From RBG-13-51-18 sp050014095 (lineage in GTDB: Bacteria; Chloroflexota; Dehalococcoidia; Dehalococcoidales; RBG-16-60-22), in contig JBEKDZ010000004.1 in NCBI GenBank assembly GCA_050014095.1, positions 124,001 to 188,000 of the forward strand: 64,000 nt of DNA. The letters run 5' to 3'. Below, one piece after another: positions 9,528 to 18,578 of this stretch; the stretch's first letter is position 1; the number at the start of each line of letters is the position of its first letter. The position numbers and the translations under genes were made by a program. Under the pieces are notes generated by a model. It was not told where the DNA came from. It did not search any database and was given only the letters and a program-made list of their open reading frames with translations.

Positions 9528-10997
9528 ATGGCTTTAAGTAAAGAACAATATCAAGCATTCCAAGATGTGGTAGGAGCCGAGAATATCTGTGACGACCCGG
9601 CGATTATGCCGGCATATTACAATACAGAGTTCGCCGCGGTAATGCTTCCTAAGGACACTGCGGAAGTACAGGCTTGTGTTAAGCTCTGCAATAAATTCAA
9701 GCTGATGTTCCGGCCTATCTGCACCGGCTGGTCCGGGATGTTCCCCAAAGGCATTATCCTGCTGGATCTACGCCGGATGAACCATATCATTGAAATTAAC
9801 GAAAAAAATATGTACGCCGTGGTCGAGCCTTACGTCATCTCGGCAGAGTTACAAGCCGAGCTGATGAAAAGGGGCTTGAATTTCTGCATCAAGGGCGCCG
9901 GTACCAACTGCGCGGCGATGCTACGCGGTCACGGGCACATGGACCAGACCACCAGCGGCGACGACCGCAACCACCTGGCGATAGAATGGGTCACGCCGGA
10001 AGGAGACATCGTCCGGACGGGCGCACTTGGCTCTTCCGACGAATGGTTCTGCGGCGACGGACCGGGGCCTTCGTTGCGGGCTATCCTCACCAGCGCCGTG
10101 CCGCCGGGCGTAACACCGGGCGTATTCACCAAAGCCGCGATAAAGCTTTATCACTGGCCCGGCCCTTCACAGTTCCCGATTGTAGGGCATTCGCCGAAAT
10201 ACACCCTTAGTGAAATACCGCCGAATATGATGGCGCGTTATTACAGCTTCCCGTCCGTCGAGAAGATGTGGAATGCTGAAATTAAGCTCGGTGAAGCTGA
10301 AGTTTGCTACGAGCTGATGGGCTTTAACGCTGCCATGGTTGCCTGCAACATCACCACCTGCAACGAAGAAGAGGAAGAGGTCTTCGCCAAAATGAGTAAA
10401 GAAGTGCAGGGCCCCGGTTTCTTCGTCATCATTGGCGGCAACTCGGTGGACGACTTTGAATATAAGAAAAAGGTGCTCAATAAAATCGTTAAAGACAACG
10501 ACGGCAAGTCGTTAAAATCGGTAGAAGACCCGGAGATTGAAGGCATCCTGCTGTGCCAATGCACCAGAATCTCGGCATCCATCAGAGAGACCTTCCGCGC
10601 CGGCGGCGCCTTCAACTCCATTCCCATCATGGGCCAGCGAGACCTGACGATTAAATGGGCTATCGGTGCCGGTAAAGCCAAAGAGCCTTTGATTAAAAAG
10701 GGCTTAATCGTGGATGACGGCGGGGCTTTCTTCGGGTGGGGCGTCGAGCAGGGGCATCTGGGCAAGACGGAAATCTTCTGCAAATTCGACCCCCAGAACG
10801 CCGTCGCCAAGAAAGCCGTTGAGGATTGGCAGAAAGAGCAGACGGCGCGGGCTTTTAAGGAGCGCTACTTCGCCAGCACGATGGGGCCGCAAGATGAAAT
10901 CGGGCCGGCTTTATCCAACTATCATATCTGGTGGCGTAAGCTGGTACGTGCCATCGACCCCAATGGCGTATCGCCGGAGGGCGGCGCGCTAGTCTAA
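9528..10997 (+). CDS. FAD-binding oxidoreductase (GlcD-like), second copy
   Basis: Second PCMH-type FAD oxidase of the operon, 489 residues from the ATG at 9528. An ATG two codons earlier (9522) is only 2 bases from the GGGGG Shine-Dalgarno and is less likely. PKDTAEVQACVKLCN, GIILLDLRRMNHII and VVEPYVISAELQAEL mark the FAD domain. The middle has GAGTNCAAMLRGHGHMD and the C-terminus ends in WWRKLVRAIDPNGVSPEGGALV. It is clearly a divergent paralogue of the protein at 6738-8204, so the complex may hold two unlike flavins or act on two substrates. An intrinsic terminator follows. Confidence 0.85.
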   Translation: MALSKEQYQAFQDVVGAENICDDPAIMPAYYNTEFAAVMLPKDTAEVQACVKLCNKFKLMFRPICTGWSGMFPKGIILLDLRRMNHIIEINEKNMYAVVEPYVISAELQAELMKRGLNFCIKGAGTNCAAMLRGHGHMDQTTSGDDRNHLAIEWVTPEGDIVRTGALGSSDEWFCGDGPGPSLRAILTSAVPPGVTPGVFTKAAIKLYHWPGPSQFPIVGHSPKYTLSEIPPNMMARYYSFPSVEKMWNAEIKLGEAEVCYELMGFNAAMVACNITTCNEEEEEVFAKMSKEVQGPGFFVIIGGNSVDDFEYKKKVLNKIVKDNDGKSLKSVEDPEIEGILLCQCTRISASIRETFRAGGAFNSIPIMGQRDLTIKWAIGAGKAKEPLIKKGLIVDDGGAFFGWGVEQGHLGKTEIFCKFDPQNAVAKKAVEDWQKEQTARAFKERYFASTMGPQDEIGPALSNYHIWWRKLVRAIDPNGVSPEGGALV

Positions 10998-11021
10998 CTG
11001 TCCTGCTTCTTTGCTATCTTA

Positions 11022-11057
11022 AAAGGGGGGAGTAATAACACTCCCCCCTTATTATTT
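11022..11057 (+). terminator. Rho-independent terminator of the FAD/Fe-S operon
   Basis: Long GC arms (AAGGGGGGAGT and ACTCCCCCCTT) with a short AATAAC loop are followed by ATTATTT. It sits 24 bases after the last stop codon of the operon. Confidence 0.85.
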
Positions 11058-11082
11058 GCTAGAATATTAATAGAGCGTTTTT

Positions 11083-11334
11083 ATGAAAAAAATTGAGGTA
11101 TACGGCACGTCATGGTGTCCCGATTGCTCGAGGGCCAGACAGATATTCAACCAACACAATATCACTTACATCTGGCATGATATTGAGCAGAATAAAAAGG
11201 CTGGCGCCTTCGTCGAGAAGGTGAACGACGGTTTTCAGAGCGTGCCGACGATTGTCTTCCCCGATGGTTCGTTTATGGTGGAGCCAAGCAACGCTACGCT
11301 GGAGAAGAAACTCCACGAAGCGGGCTTTGTTTAA
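11083..11334 (+). CDS. Glutaredoxin-like protein (CPDC active site)
   Basis: Thioredoxin-fold thiol reductase of 83 residues, close in length to NrdH and mycoredoxin-type glutaredoxins. The active site WCPDC is at Cys12-Cys15, the cis-Pro is in SVPTIVFPDG, and the beta-alpha-beta order is complete. CPDC is typical of actinobacterial or Chloroflexi glutaredoxin-like proteins that work with mycothiol or thioredoxin reductase instead of glutathione. It starts 26 bases after the terminator of the FAD operon and is probably transcribed separately. Confidence 0.85.
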   Translation: MKKIEVYGTSWCPDCSRARQIFNQHNITYIWHDIEQNKKAGAFVEKVNDGFQSVPTIVFPDGSFMVEPSNATLEKKLHEAGFV

Positions 11335-11350
11335 TAAAATCAATGCATGT

Positions 11351-11923
11351 TTAAGTTTGCAAATTATTTAAATTCGCATACTCCAGCCAAACTTCGGGTA
11401 ATCTATTTACCAAAAATTGATATAGTTTGATAAACTTTTCAGCCTCATTTTTTATATATTCCTCAATTACCGAATAATCCTTTTGATCATACTTTTCCAA
11501 TACAACAGAACCTAAAGATTCTTTTCCAGCGAATTTATCAAGATTACACCCTTTAAAAGAACCTTTATTACATAAAAACAATACATGTTGCATATCAATA
11601 TATGGGTGATCAAAAAATTGTGTTGCTCTAACTTCAATACCATACTTTTTTAAACGGTAAATTAAGCTGATAAAATCAAATCCACTAAGATTAAATCCAA
11701 TTGGTATAAAACTCCACCTATCACTAGGATTATATAATTCAATAAATCGTTTCAATATGCCTTTTTCGGATAGCTCCCATGATTTTAATATATTTAGTCC
11801 ATCTTTTATTTCGCCTGTTCTACTGTCAATGTGTTGGTAAGTAATAGCAATTATTTCATCGTTATTTAAGTCAGGTTTTGGCGTTTTTGAATAAGTTTCA
11901 ATATCAAAATAATAGTCCGACAT
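11351..11923 (-). CDS. Stand-alone DnaQ/PolB-like 3'-5' exonuclease-fold protein
   Basis: Predicted ribonuclease H-like exonuclease, 190 residues from ATG 11923 (GGAAGG about 9 bases upstream). The first motif is YFDIETY, giving the Asp-x-Glu metal ligands of ExoI. GFNLSGFDFISL fits ExoII with its conserved Asp. The C-terminal EEYIKNEAEKF helix sits where ExoIII (YxxxD) should be, but the Asp appears to be Glu, so activity is uncertain. It lacks any polymerase domain. It is clearly more AT-rich than its neighbours and has its own AT-rich flank, which suggests horizontal acquisition. A defence or mobile-element origin is possible but not shown. Confidence 0.6.
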   Translation of the reverse strand: MSDYYFDIETYSKTPKPDLNNDEIIAITYQHIDSRTGEIKDGLNILKSWELSEKGILKRFIELYNPSDRWSFIPIGFNLSGFDFISLIYRLKKYGIEVRATQFFDHPYIDMQHVLFLCNKGSFKGCNLDKFAGKESLGSVVLEKYDQKDYSVIEEYIKNEAEKFIKLYQFLVNRLPEVWLEYANLNNLQT

Positions 11924-12034
11924 TTTTAATTTACCTTCCCTTTTTCTTATTCCAGTAAATACACATTGTAGCACTATTATACAAAAATAAGTAGATATAC
12001 CTAAATACTTTTTTGTAAGTAAGTAGAAGTACTA

Positions 12035-12063
12035 TTGACAAGATTTGCTTTAGGTGCTAAACT
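12035..12063 (+). promoter_or_regulatory. Sigma-70-type promoter of the marR/ABC exporter operon
   Basis: TTGACA (12035-12040), a 17-base spacer and TAAACT (12058-12063), about 70 bases ahead of the marR start. Confidence 0.65.
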
Positions 12064-12079
12064 ATTAAGTAACTAAAGC
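12047..12079 (+). promoter_or_regulatory. Candidate MarR operator overlapping the promoter
   Basis: A palindrome TTTAG-GTG-CTAAA covers 12049-12061, and a further CTAAAGC at 12073-12079 pairs with GCTTTAG at 12047-12053. The half-sites cover the spacer and the -10 box, the usual place for an autoregulating MarR repressor. Confidence 0.5.
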
Positions 12080-12135
12080 ATAAACAGCTTCATTTATAAG
12101 TAAAATTCCCAAAATGTATTTTTAAATATACAAAC

Positions 12136-12600
12136 ATGGACAAAATTAGACAAGACCTGCTGCAAACCGCTATTTACCGCATGATGTCGATAATGCGACA
12201 CATGCGCCACCCCGGACTGCCGCTGGAGCATGTATTAAGTCCGCCCCAGGCGCACCTGTTTTTCACAATCGCGGGGAAAAAGGAGGCGGGGATATCCGTT
12301 AAGGATCTGGCGGAGCTTTCCCATATCACGCCGGGCGCGGTAACCCAGTTCGTGGATGCGTTGGTGGAGAGGGGGATGGTAATGCGGGAGGGCGACCCTA
12401 ACGACAGGCGCATCGTTAGGCTGAAGCTAACAGCCGAGGCGAAAAGTCATTTTGAAAAAATGCGCAAGCAACACCTGGATTCGATGATAGAAATATTCGA
12501 AGCTCTTACCAATGATGAAATAAAACAACTGATAGTGCTTTTCACCAAGATGGATACCGAACACGACATGAAAGACAAATTCGATGTTAAAACTGATTAG
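12136..12600 (+). CDS. MarR-family transcriptional regulator
   Basis: Winged-helix regulator of 154 residues, the usual MarR length. The DNA-binding domain is ISVKDLAELSHITPGAVTQFVDALVERGMVMREGDPNDRR (about residues 55-95), with the wing at DPNDRRIVRLKL. It overlaps the start of the first ABC exporter gene by 17 bases, so the two are translationally coupled and the regulator probably controls the exporter and itself. Its ligand would be a drug-like or phenolic compound; none can be named from the sequence. Confidence 0.9.
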   Translation: MDKIRQDLLQTAIYRMMSIMRHMRHPGLPLEHVLSPPQAHLFFTIAGKKEAGISVKDLAELSHITPGAVTQFVDALVERGMVMREGDPNDRRIVRLKLTAEAKSHFEKMRKQHLDSMIEIFEALTNDEIKQLIVLFTKMDTEHDMKDKFDVKTD

Positions 12601-14809
12601 ACACCTCAAACCTTTTATCTGGTCGCTGGTGGCAATTTTCGCCCTACTTTTTATCCAGGCTAACGCCGACCTAGCGTTGCCGGGGTATATGGCAAATATC
12701 GTAAACATCGGCATCCAGAACAGCGGTATTGAAAACTCCGTACCGGAGGCGGTACGCTCCAGCGAATTCGATAAGCTGGCTTTATTTATGAGTCCCGAAA
12801 ACAAAATCGAAGCCATCAATGATTATCGCAAGCTGGACAAGCCAACGCTTTCGGAAGACGAATATAACTCTTACGTCGAGACATATCCCGCCCTCGCTAA
12901 CGAGGCGATTTATATACTCAACACGAGTGATAAAGCGGAAATTACAAAGCTGGATAGCATTTTCGGTAAGTCGGAGTTAATCGTGTCTATGATAGAACAA
13001 AAGGGCGCGGCCATTTTTGAGGGCACGGGAATTACCGTGCCGGAAGGAACCGACCCCTTTACCGTAATCGCCAAGATGACGCCGGAACAAACCGCGGGTA
13101 TGGCAAGCACAGCTAACACGAGTCTTGCCGCCCTGCCGGCCAGTGCCATCTCGCAGATTTCGGTAGTCTACCTTACTAAAGAATACCAAATCATCGGTTT
13201 AGACTTCGTTGGCATACAGACCAGATACATCCTGCGGGTGGGGAGCATAATGCTCCTAATTACATTGCTGGGGGCAGCTTGTTCCGTAGCAGTAGGGTTC
13301 CTGGCGGCACGGGTGGCCGCCGGTCTGGCGAGGAATTTAAGAAAGCAGATATTCGAAAGAGTCGAGAATTTTTCCAATACCGAGTTCGATAAATTTTCTA
13401 CCGCATCGCTCATCACAAGGTCGACCAACGATATCACGCAGGTGCAAATGCTGCTGGTGATGCTTTTTAGAATCGTTTTTTACGCGCCGATACTGGGCAT
13501 CGGCGGCGTTATTAAAGTTATCGGCAGCGAAGCGTCGATGGCCTGGATTATCGCCGCGGCGGTCATGGCGATACTGACGATGATCGGCGTCATGCTTATC
13601 ATCGCGGTGCCCAAGTTCAAGATTGTGCAAAAACTTATAGACAAAGTAAATCTTGTGATGCGTGAAATCCTTTCCGGCTTGATGGTTATCCGTGCGTTTA
13701 ACACGCAAAAGCACGAGGAAAAGAAGTTCGATATCGCCAATCAAGACCTCACCAAGGTTAACCTCTTTATCAACCGCGTCATCGTCCTGCTAATGCCGGT
13801 GATGATGCTTATCATGAACGTCGTGACGATTACAATAGTATGGGTAGGCGCGCACCAGGTGGACGCTGGCAACGTGCAGGTGGGCGATATGATAGCTTTC
13901 ATGCAATACACCATGCAGATAATCATGTCCTTCCTGATGGTATCCATGGTGTTCATCATGCTGCCGCGTGCTATCGTTTCCGCACAGCGTATTAACGAGG
14001 TGCTGGATACCGAACTAGTGATTAAGGACCCGAAAGAACCGAGGAAATTCAACGGCAATATTAAGGGGCAGGTGGAGTTTAAAAACGTCTCTTTCCGCTA
14101 TCCGAACGCCGAAGATGATTTGCTGAAAAATATCACCTTTACCATGCAGCCGGGACAGACGACGGCGGTAATCGGGAGCACCGGCAGCGGCAAATCGACG
14201 CTGATTAACCTTATCCCGCGCTTTTACGATATTAGCGGCGGGAGCATCCTCGTCGACGGCATTGATGTGCGTCAAGTAACGCAGCATGACCTGCGGGAAA
14301 AAATCGGGTACGTGGCGCAAAAAACGCTGCTGTTTTCCGGCACTATCGCCAGCAATATTCGGTACGCTAACGAAAACGCCTCCGATAAAGACCTGGAGAA
14401 ATTCGCGGCAACGGCGCAAGCCCTGGATTTCATCAAGGATAGCGAGAAGGGTCTAAAGACCGTGGTGGCGCAGGGCGGCGCCAACTTATCCGGCGGTCAG
14501 AAACAGCGACTATCGATAGCCAGAGCGTTAGCCAAACAGCCAGAGGTTTATATCTTCGATGATAGTTTTTCATCGCTGGATTACACCACCGATGCGGCGC
14601 TTAGAAGAGCGCTGCGTACGGAAACCAATAATGCCACGGTGCTGATTGTGACACAGAGAATAAGCACCATCATCGGCTCCGACCAGATTGTAGTGCTGGA
14701 CCATGGTGAAATCGTCGGCATCGGCAAACATAAAGAGCTCCTGGAGAGCTGCGAGGTTTACCGCGAAATCGCCCAATCCCAGCTGACCAAGGAGGAACTG
14801 GCTCAATGA
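12584..14809 (+). CDS. ABC exporter half-transporter with extracytoplasmic insertion (degenerate-site subunit)
   Basis: Membrane-spanning plus ATPase subunit of a type IV multidrug or lipid exporter, 741 residues, about 150 longer than usual. The extra length lies between TM1 (about residues 12-30) and TM2 (about 210), an acidic domain predicted outside the membrane. The nucleotide-binding domain has Walker A GSTGSGKST (about 530), signature LSGGQ, and Walker B VYIFDDS. The catalytic Glu after Walker B is an Asp, a change often found in the non-catalytic site of heterodimeric exporters of the LmrCD or TM287/288 type. The stop overlaps the partner's start (ATGA). Confidence 0.88.
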   Translation: MLKLIRHLKPFIWSLVAIFALLFIQANADLALPGYMANIVNIGIQNSGIENSVPEAVRSSEFDKLALFMSPENKIEAINDYRKLDKPTLSEDEYNSYVETYPALANEAIYILNTSDKAEITKLDSIFGKSELIVSMIEQKGAAIFEGTGITVPEGTDPFTVIAKMTPEQTAGMASTANTSLAALPASAISQISVVYLTKEYQIIGLDFVGIQTRYILRVGSIMLLITLLGAACSVAVGFLAARVAAGLARNLRKQIFERVENFSNTEFDKFSTASLITRSTNDITQVQMLLVMLFRIVFYAPILGIGGVIKVIGSEASMAWIIAAAVMAILTMIGVMLIIAVPKFKIVQKLIDKVNLVMREILSGLMVIRAFNTQKHEEKKFDIANQDLTKVNLFINRVIVLLMPVMMLIMNVVTITIVWVGAHQVDAGNVQVGDMIAFMQYTMQIIMSFLMVSMVFIMLPRAIVSAQRINEVLDTELVIKDPKEPRKFNGNIKGQVEFKNVSFRYPNAEDDLLKNITFTMQPGQTTAVIGSTGSGKSTLINLIPRFYDISGGSILVDGIDVRQVTQHDLREKIGYVAQKTLLFSGTIASNIRYANENASDKDLEKFAATAQALDFIKDSEKGLKTVVAQGGANLSGGQKQRLSIARALAKQPEVYIFDDSFSSLDYTTDAALRRALRTETNNATVLIVTQRISTIIGSDQIVVLDHGEIVGIGKHKELLESCEVYREIAQSQLTKEELAQ

Positions 14810-16725
14810 AGCTTCCGTATAATTTCATGCCGATGGGGGGCGGACCGCCTCCGGGCGCGCCCCCGGGTGGGCCTTTACGTGGGCCATTGGGTGGCAGAGG
14901 TCCTATGGGCGGACGCGGCTCGATGATAGCAGGAGAAAAGGCTAAGAACTTCAAGAGCACCATGGCTACTCTTGTGAAGTATCTAAAGCCTTATCGCTAC
15001 GCAATTATCCTGACGCTGTTTCTCTCTATAGCAGGCACGGTTTTTGCTATCATAGGACCTAAGATTATAGGCGACGCCACGAGCGTGCTCTTCCAGGGCG
15101 CCGTGGCGAAGATGACCGGCGTGCCGGGCGCCGCCATTGATTTCGCTTACATCGGAAGAACCGCGATACTCTTGCTTGGACTTTATCTTGCCAGCACAGG
15201 ATTCAACTATTTGCAGGGCTGGGTGATGTCCGGCATCGCCATGAAACTCACCTATATGCTCCGGAAGAACATCGCCGAAAAGGTGAACCGTCTGCCTTTA
15301 AAATACTTCGATAAAAAGACTCACGGCGAGGTATTAAGCCATGTAACCAATGATGTAGATACGATAGGCAGTACCTTAAGCACGAATCTTTCACAGATAG
15401 TCACTTCTATCACGTCCATCATCGGCTTCCTGGTGATGATGCTCTGGATAAGTTGGGCGATGACGCTGGTAGCGCTGGTAATAATACCTATTGCGCTGAT
15501 ATTGATCACCTTTATCTTGAGCAAATCGCAAAAATATTACAAAAAGAATCAGGATTACTTGGGGCACGTTAACGGGCACATCGAGGAGATGTTTGGCGGC
15601 CATCACGTAATGAAGGCTTATAACGGCGAGGAAAAGTCGATTAAGCAGTTCGATGGGTTGAACAACGAGCTTTATGACGCGGGATGGAAATCGCAGTTTT
15701 TAGGGACGGCGATGATGCCGGTGATGACCTTGGTGGGGAACCTGGGGTATATCGGGGTGGCTATCATGGGCGGTTACCTGACGGTGAGAAAAATTATCCA
15801 GGTGGGCGATATCGTCGCTTTCATCTCTTACGTCAGGCAGTTTACACAGACCATTTCCCAGACATCTAATATCGCCAACCTACTACAGTCCACCGCCGCA
15901 GCGGCCGAGCGGGTTTTCAATTTCCTCGACGAGGATGAGGAGATACCCGACCCTGCCGATGCAGTAAAACTGGAAAAGGTATCCGGCCACGTAACGTTCG
16001 ACAAGGTGCACTTTGGATACGACCCGGAGAAAATCATCATCAACGATTTCTCGGCGGATATCAAAGCCGGACAAAAAGTGGCTATCGTGGGTCCCACCGG
16101 CGCCGGCAAGACGACGCTCGTGAAGCTCCTGATGCGTTTTTATGATGTTAACAGCGGCGGCATCTCTGTGGACGGCGTAGACATCCGGAAGATGAGGCGT
16201 GAAGATTTGCGGAGCATGTTCGGGATGGTCTTGCAGGATACCTGGCTTTTCAACGGCACCATCAAAGAAAACATCAGGTACGGCAATTTCAAAGCGACGG
16301 ACGAAGAGGTTAAAGCGGCGGCCAAAATGGCTTACGTTGACGCCTTTGTGCATGTGTTGCCGCACGGCTACGACATGGAGCTGAACGAGGAAACCAGCAA
16401 CATCTCCCAGGGGCAAAAACAGCTGGTAACCATCGCGCGGGCATTCCTCGCCGACCCCAAGATATTGATACTGGATGAGGCTACCAGCTCCGTGGATACG
16501 AGGACGGAAATATTGATACAGAAAGCCATGGTGCAGCTAACGAAAGACCGCACCGCCTTTGTTATTGCGCACCGGCTATCCACCATCCGCAACGCCGACA
16601 TAATACTGGTGGTGAGGGATGGGGATATCGTAGAGCAAGGCACGCACGAGGAGCTGCTGGAGGCTAACGGTTTCTACGCCTCGCTTTATTACAGTCAGTT
16701 CGAGACGGCGGTAGCGGAAGCTTAA
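14806..16725 (+). CDS. ABC exporter half-transporter (catalytic subunit) with Gly/Pro-rich N-terminus
   Basis: Partner of the previous gene, 639 residues. It begins with an unusual stretch of about 35 residues rich in Gly, Pro and Arg (MGGGPPPG, GGPLRGPLGGRG) before the six-helix membrane domain. The ATPase domain has Walker A GPTGAGKTT (about 428), a variant signature ISQGQ, and a canonical Walker B plus Glu (ILILDEATSSVD, about 553). This pairing, with the consensus Glu here and a degenerate one in the partner, is typical of asymmetric exporters. It is the last gene of the marR operon. Confidence 0.88.
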   Translation: MKLPYNFMPMGGGPPPGAPPGGPLRGPLGGRGPMGGRGSMIAGEKAKNFKSTMATLVKYLKPYRYAIILTLFLSIAGTVFAIIGPKIIGDATSVLFQGAVAKMTGVPGAAIDFAYIGRTAILLLGLYLASTGFNYLQGWVMSGIAMKLTYMLRKNIAEKVNRLPLKYFDKKTHGEVLSHVTNDVDTIGSTLSTNLSQIVTSITSIIGFLVMMLWISWAMTLVALVIIPIALILITFILSKSQKYYKKNQDYLGHVNGHIEEMFGGHHVMKAYNGEEKSIKQFDGLNNELYDAGWKSQFLGTAMMPVMTLVGNLGYIGVAIMGGYLTVRKIIQVGDIVAFISYVRQFTQTISQTSNIANLLQSTAAAAERVFNFLDEDEEIPDPADAVKLEKVSGHVTFDKVHFGYDPEKIIINDFSADIKAGQKVAIVGPTGAGKTTLVKLLMRFYDVNSGGISVDGVDIRKMRREDLRSMFGMVLQDTWLFNGTIKENIRYGNFKATDEEVKAAAKMAYVDAFVHVLPHGYDMELNEETSNISQGQKQLVTIARAFLADPKILILDEATSSVDTRTEILIQKAMVQLTKDRTAFVIAHRLSTIRNADIILVVRDGDIVEQGTHEELLEANGFYASLYYSQFETAVAEA

Positions 16726-16827
16726 AGGGTAAGGTGAAATAACCAAGATACAAGATACAATAATCAAATAAAAAGCCAAAGCCATAGCGTAAAAGTAATA
16801 AGTTTTACCTGTGGTTACTAAAGTAAA

Positions 16828-16860
16828 ATCCCCCTTGGTCCCCCTTTTTCAAAGGGGGAT
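16828..16860. repeat. Inverted repeat, candidate bidirectional terminator
   Basis: ATCCCCCTT (16828) and AAAGGGGGAT (to 16860) face each other around a C-rich loop, with T runs outside. It looks like the common dispersed intergenic palindrome; a related pair occurs at 60397-60464. Confidence 0.6.
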
Positions 16861-16931
16861 ACTTTTTTCTTCTCCTGTTTTTTCAACATAAAATATGGGA
16901 TAATAGGTTGAATATTTTCTGGAGGTATTCA

Positions 16932-17474
16932 ATGAAGGTTTTAGCGATTGTGGGCAGTCCCCACGCCAGCGGTAACACCAGCTATCTGGTGGATGAGGCG
17001 CTTAAGGAGGTTGCCGCCCAGGGCATCGATACCGAGAAAATCGTGCTGGGACAGTGCGTGGTAAACCCCTGCCTGGGGCATAAAGAATGCGGTACTTTTA
17101 AGGTATGTAAAATAAAGGACGATGCGCCGGGCATCATCGAGAAATTTAACGAAGCCGACGGCGTAATCCTGGCCAGTCCAGTCTATTTCTACGATGTTTC
17201 CGCGCAGATGAAGGCGTTTATCGACCGTAACTTTTTCACTTTTACGCATGAAGGCAAGAGGAAAGCCAAATATGCGGGATTGATAGCGATTGGCGGAGGG
17301 GGCGGGGCGGATGAGACCATCGCTACCTTAAAGAGATTCGTAGGGCTGCCGGAGGATAGCTGCTTTATCGTTTCCGGATATGTGGGTCAGGATAAAGCGA
17401 AGGATAAACCGGCTCTGGTAAAAAAAGCTCAAGACATGGGCAAGAAGCTGGCAGCGAAGCTAAAGGGGAAGTAA
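16932..17474 (+). CDS. NAD(P)H-dependent FMN reductase / flavodoxin-family protein
   Basis: Flavodoxin-fold reductase, 180 residues from the ATG at 16932, which has GGAGG 7 bases upstream; an in-frame start 24 bases earlier lacks this. GSPHASGNTSYLVDEAL binds the FMN phosphate and ASPVYFYDVSAQMKAFIDR is the second FMN loop. Four Cys lie at NPCLGHKECGTFKVC plus an earlier Cys, as in the iron-sulfur flavoprotein branch where they bind a cluster or form redox disulfides. It probably shuttles electrons between NAD(P)H or ferredoxin and small acceptors. Confidence 0.85.
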   Translation: MKVLAIVGSPHASGNTSYLVDEALKEVAAQGIDTEKIVLGQCVVNPCLGHKECGTFKVCKIKDDAPGIIEKFNEADGVILASPVYFYDVSAQMKAFIDRNFFTFTHEGKRKAKYAGLIAIGGGGGADETIATLKRFVGLPEDSCFIVSGYVGQDKAKDKPALVKKAQDMGKKLAAKLKGK

Positions 17475-17498
17475 GGGATAAATAGTAAATGTGGCTGG

Positions 17499-17519
17499 AT
17501 TCCCGAGCGGTTCGGGAAT
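17499..17519. repeat. Dispersed palindromic repeat
   Basis: ATTCCCGA-GCGGT-TCGGGAAT, a perfect 8-base inverted repeat preceded by GGCTGG and followed by GAC. It is the same family as 18579-18712 and 39922-40059. Confidence 0.7.
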
Positions 17520-17538
17520 GACTTTGATGTAATTTCCC

Positions 17539-17567
17539 TTGACCTTATTCACCGTCTCTGTTATGCT
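17539..17567 (+). promoter_or_regulatory. Promoter of the tandem cupin gene
   Basis: TTGACC (17539-17544), 17 bases, TATGCT (17562-17567), followed 37 bases later by the start codon at 17605. Confidence 0.6.
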
Positions 17568-17604
17568 TTGGGCGAAAAACGTACATTCTAGAAAGGAGTC
17601 CACT

Positions 17605-18558
17605 ATGGTAGTCAAGAAAGAGTATGCCCACCTGGTAAAACCCATGCTTATTAAAGACCCGCCTAAGGGTCTCTACCCGGAAGAACGTATTTGGATGGAA
17701 GCCAAAGACCTTGAGGGATTCAACGCCCACTTTTCCTTCGGATTTATTAAGAAACCGACCGCATTTTTCCATCCGCTAGAAGGCGCGATTGTCCACCCCT
17801 TTGACGAATTATTAGTCTTTGAAGGGACAGATTCTTCCGGCAGCATCCTCAAGCTGAATGCCGAGGTATCTGTAGAACTCGGCGAGGAGCGTGAGGAACA
17901 TATATTTAACGAGCCTACGGTCGTGCTGATTCCCAAAGGCATGCCGCACGGCGGGGTAAAAGTTAGAAAGCTGAATAAACCAATCGCACACTATACTATC
18001 GGGCTGGCTCCAGCCTATAGCGCTTCCCCGGCTAAAGTAAACGCGTCGACCTCAAAAGGCTCTAAATACCAGAAATATATCAAGAAGATGATTACCGCCG
18101 TCTTACCTCCCCCTCCGGACGCTGACGGGCGAATGCCGCAGGTCATCGGCAAGGACGGCATTATGCGCCCGGCTAAGTTCGGGGTCGGCCCCGGCAACGG
18201 CGACCAGATTGTATGGCTTTATGGGCCGGACCTGGAAGGATTCAACGCCAATTTTACGTGGGGCTTTTACAGTCAAAACGGCAAGTGGCACCGCGGCGGC
18301 GAATCTCACTATCATCCCGAGGCGGAAATCTTATGTTTCGTGGGGCTGGACACCAATAGACTGGATTATCTTGGCGCGGAGCTGGAATTGGGCTTAGGCA
18401 AGGACTACGAACGGCACATCTTCAATACGTCCACCGTGGTGGTTTGCCCCGGCGGATTCCCGCACCTGCCGCTAATTACGCGCTGGGTGGATAAGCCTTA
18501 TGGGTTCTTCGTGATATGCCTTAGCGGCGAGCATGCTTCGCCTTGGGTTGAGACATAA
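17605..18558 (+). CDS. Tandem cupin-fold protein
   Basis: Protein of 317 residues from ATG 17605 (AAAGGAG at the right distance); upstream in-frame codons lie inside the promoter. It consists of two homologous halves: DLEGFNAHFSFGF in the first and DLEGFNANFTWGF in the second. Each is followed by an acidic/His strand (HPFDELLVFEG; HYHPEAEILCFVG) and a PxGxPH turn (PKGMPHG; PGGFPHL). The second half keeps more metal-binding His/Glu residues than the first. The fold suggests a bicupin metal enzyme or a ligand-binding protein; no substrate can be assigned. It is monocistronic by appearance. Confidence 0.7.
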   Translation: MVVKKEYAHLVKPMLIKDPPKGLYPEERIWMEAKDLEGFNAHFSFGFIKKPTAFFHPLEGAIVHPFDELLVFEGTDSSGSILKLNAEVSVELGEEREEHIFNEPTVVLIPKGMPHGGVKVRKLNKPIAHYTIGLAPAYSASPAKVNASTSKGSKYQKYIKKMITAVLPPPPDADGRMPQVIGKDGIMRPAKFGVGPGNGDQIVWLYGPDLEGFNANFTWGFYSQNGKWHRGGESHYHPEAEILCFVGLDTNRLDYLGAELELGLGKDYERHIFNTSTVVVCPGGFPHLPLITRWVDKPYGFFVICLSGEHASPWVET

Positions 18559-18578
18559 ACGAAATAGCAAAACACGTC

